Origin: DATGFK01 sp040007395
GTDB lineage: Bacteria > Chloroflexota > Anaerolineae > Aggregatilineales > UBA2796
Length of the DNA stretch: 7,105 bases
NCBI GenBank assembly: GCA_040007395.1
Contig: JBDTVG010000259.1
Span: 1-7,105 of the forward strand
Reading direction: 5' to 3'
The notes beneath the pieces are model-generated. The model ran no database searches and had not been told where the DNA came from. It saw only the letters and a list, made by a program, of their open reading frames with translations. The position numbers and the translations under genes are program-made. The first letter of the stretch is position 1; the number at the start of each line of letters is the position of its first letter. This document shows, one piece after another, positions 6,209 through 7,105 of this stretch.

Positions 6209-6241
6209 AAAGCGGCGGGAGTGTGGGTCTCCCGCCGCTTT
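6209..6241. terminator. Bidirectional hairpin terminator between convergent genes
   Basis: A perfect 13-bp, GC-rich stem pairs AAAGCGGCGGGAG (6209-6221) with CTCCCGCCGCTTT (6229-6241) around the 7-nt loop TGTGGGT. It lies between the + strand HU-like gene and the - strand ABC permease, where a shared terminator is expected. Both orientations end in only three T residues, so the U-tract is poor; termination may be weak, or the hairpin may act mainly to protect 3' ends. Confidence 0.65.
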
Positions 6242-6306
6242 GCACTGTAATTGACAACACTCTGTCGGCTCAGGTGAGAAAGTCCGAATTTTATGCTGGA
6301 CCGGGT

Positions 6307-7020
6307 TTAACCCTGGATCAGGCGCGACCGTTGAAAACTCACCAGCGAGACGGCCAATAGAATCACATCGAGGACAACGAGAATCAGCATGGTCATCTGG
6401 ACCATTTGAGAAGTCGTCAGCGATTCGAACACACTCGCCGGCAATAACCTGACGACCATGTAGACCGCCAAGCCAAGTAACATGATGCTCAGTACCATGG
6501 TTTGCGACGCTTGGCGCACAGTAGCAGACTTTAAGGAGATCAGCACTCCGCCGCTGGCGGCAAGGAGAATGGTCAGAAAGCCCAAAATAAGCACCACCAC
6601 GAAGAGGTCGATGGGGTCATAAAACACCCATTGCCCTGACCCTTGTGACAAATTGACCACTACAGATCCGAGCAGGAGGCAAAAGAGGGTCATCCCCCAG
6701 TTATAGCCGACCGCCACCAGCACCTTGCCTAATAGAATCGCGCGATCAGAGATGCGGCTGGCAAGCAGGGTTTCCAGGGTATGACGCTCGCGCTCCCCCG
6801 CGATGGCATCGCTAATTAGAAGCATAACAAACGCAAAAGGAGTGAACAAGATAATCACGATGGGCGTTGGGGCAAGATCGATCCACCGCTGTTTAAAAGA
6901 TAATGGCAAGATAATCCCCAGTACGATGATATTTAGCAAAGGCCGGAATAAATCAGAGCGCCCACCCGACCAGAGAAAATCCTTCCATTCTTTCCACATC
7001 ATCGTCCACAGATCGCTCAT
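6307..7020 (-). CDS. ABC-2 type transporter permease subunit
   Basis: This 237-residue integral membrane protein forms the channel half of an ABC-2 transporter, normally an exporter. About six hydrophobic segments are visible: near 25-42, 52-70, 98-123, 138-162, 172-192 and 206-228. Between the second and third lies the family hallmark IAGERERHTLETLLASRISD (73-92), the amphipathic stretch that contacts the ATPase in NatB/CcmB-like permeases. The cytoplasmic N-terminus begins SDLWTMMWKEWKDFLW, typical of the WxxxxKE(L/W)xD start of this group. The ATG at 7020 has AAGGAAG about 8 nt upstream, and it appears to overlap the stop of the preceding gene as ATGA. The substrate cannot be inferred. The gene ends 66 bp before the shared hairpin terminator. 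Confidence 0.9.
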   Translation of the reverse strand: MSDLWTMMWKEWKDFLWSGGRSDLFRPLLNIIVLGIILPLSFKQRWIDLAPTPIVIILFTPFAFVMLLISDAIAGERERHTLETLLASRISDRAILLGKVLVAVGYNWGMTLFCLLLGSVVVNLSQGSGQWVFYDPIDLFVVVLILGFLTILLAASGGVLISLKSATVRQASQTMVLSIMLLGLAVYMVVRLLPASVFESLTTSQMVQMTMLILVVLDVILLAVSLVSFQRSRLIQG

Positions 7021-7105
7021 TTATTTTCTTCCTTCATCAGCGTCAAAAATACCCCGCTGCTTGCGATACTGTTGGCGAACGCACGCCAAATCGATTGTGG
7101 CGAAA
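7017..7105 (-). CDS. Possible C-terminal end of the partner ABC gene, cut by the window edge
   Basis: On the - strand a frame is open from the right edge to a TGA at 7019-7017, ending GVFLTLMKEENK and overlapping the permease ATG as ATGA. ABC ATPases paired with ABC-2 permeases often end in (S/T)LEDVFLxLT followed by a short tail, and VFLTLMKEE fits loosely. A second frame is also open, ends IFDADEGRK at a TAA at 7023-7021 and cannot be excluded. Only 28 residues are visible, so that a gene is present is likely from operon logic while its frame and identity remain uncertain. Confidence 0.42.
   Translation of the reverse strand, partial: SPQSIWRAFANSIASSGVFLTLMKEENK

Noticed and set aside
1..7105. 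CRISPR array, tRNA, rRNA or riboswitch
   Set aside because: No regularly spaced direct repeats, tRNA-like cloverleaf or conserved rRNA sequence was seen on reading either strand. A covariance-model search was not possible here.

Overview
The window looks like an accessory, mobile-element-rich stretch of a bacterial genome of roughly even GC content. The best guess for the host is a member of the Chloroflexota. This is inference from protein style: the integrase-core transposase, the zinc-ribbon IS6-type transposase, the VirD4/TraG-like fragment and the F420-dependent reductase all resemble proteins common in that phylum. An actinobacterial or other F420-producing host is not excluded.

Layout from left to right. 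(1) 1-1222 is a graveyard of insertion-sequence genes on the + strand: a broken integrase-core (DDE) transposase with one frameshift and two in-frame stops, already open at the left edge, then a short C-terminal remnant of an IS5-like transposase. (2) 1223-1486 is AT-richer DNA in which I recognise no gene. (3) 1487-2460 is an apparently complete IS6-family element of 974 bp, bounded by 22-bp imperfect inverted repeats that match at 19 positions and encoding an intact zinc-ribbon DDE transposase. No matching target duplication flanks it. (4) 2473-4921 on the - strand is a three-gene cassette read in the order TetR-type repressor, FAD-dependent monooxygenase, F420 (deazaflavin)-dependent nitroreductase/quinone reductase. 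The last two genes overlap by 8 nt. A 22-bp palindrome in front of tetR is a strong candidate operator. (5) 5058-5801 on the + strand is the decayed C-terminal part of a VirD4/TraG-like conjugation coupling protein. An HU-like DNA-binding protein gene (5782-6075) follows and overlaps its end by 20 nt. (6) A 13-bp-stem hairpin at 6209-6241 separates these from a - strand ABC transporter operon: an ABC-2 permease (6307-7020), preceded by what may be the tail of its partner ATPase, running off the right edge.

Functionally, the central cassette reads as a self-regulated redox or detoxification module for a small hydrophobic or aromatic compound. The right-hand ABC genes would export or transport an unknown substrate. 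The transposases and the coupling-protein remnant indicate past integration of conjugative or plasmid DNA followed by decay. I saw no rRNA, tRNA or CRISPR array. I do not see a clearly new multi-gene system; the most unusual items are the coupling-protein/HU overlap, the atypical HU and the nested inverted repeats at the tetR promoter.
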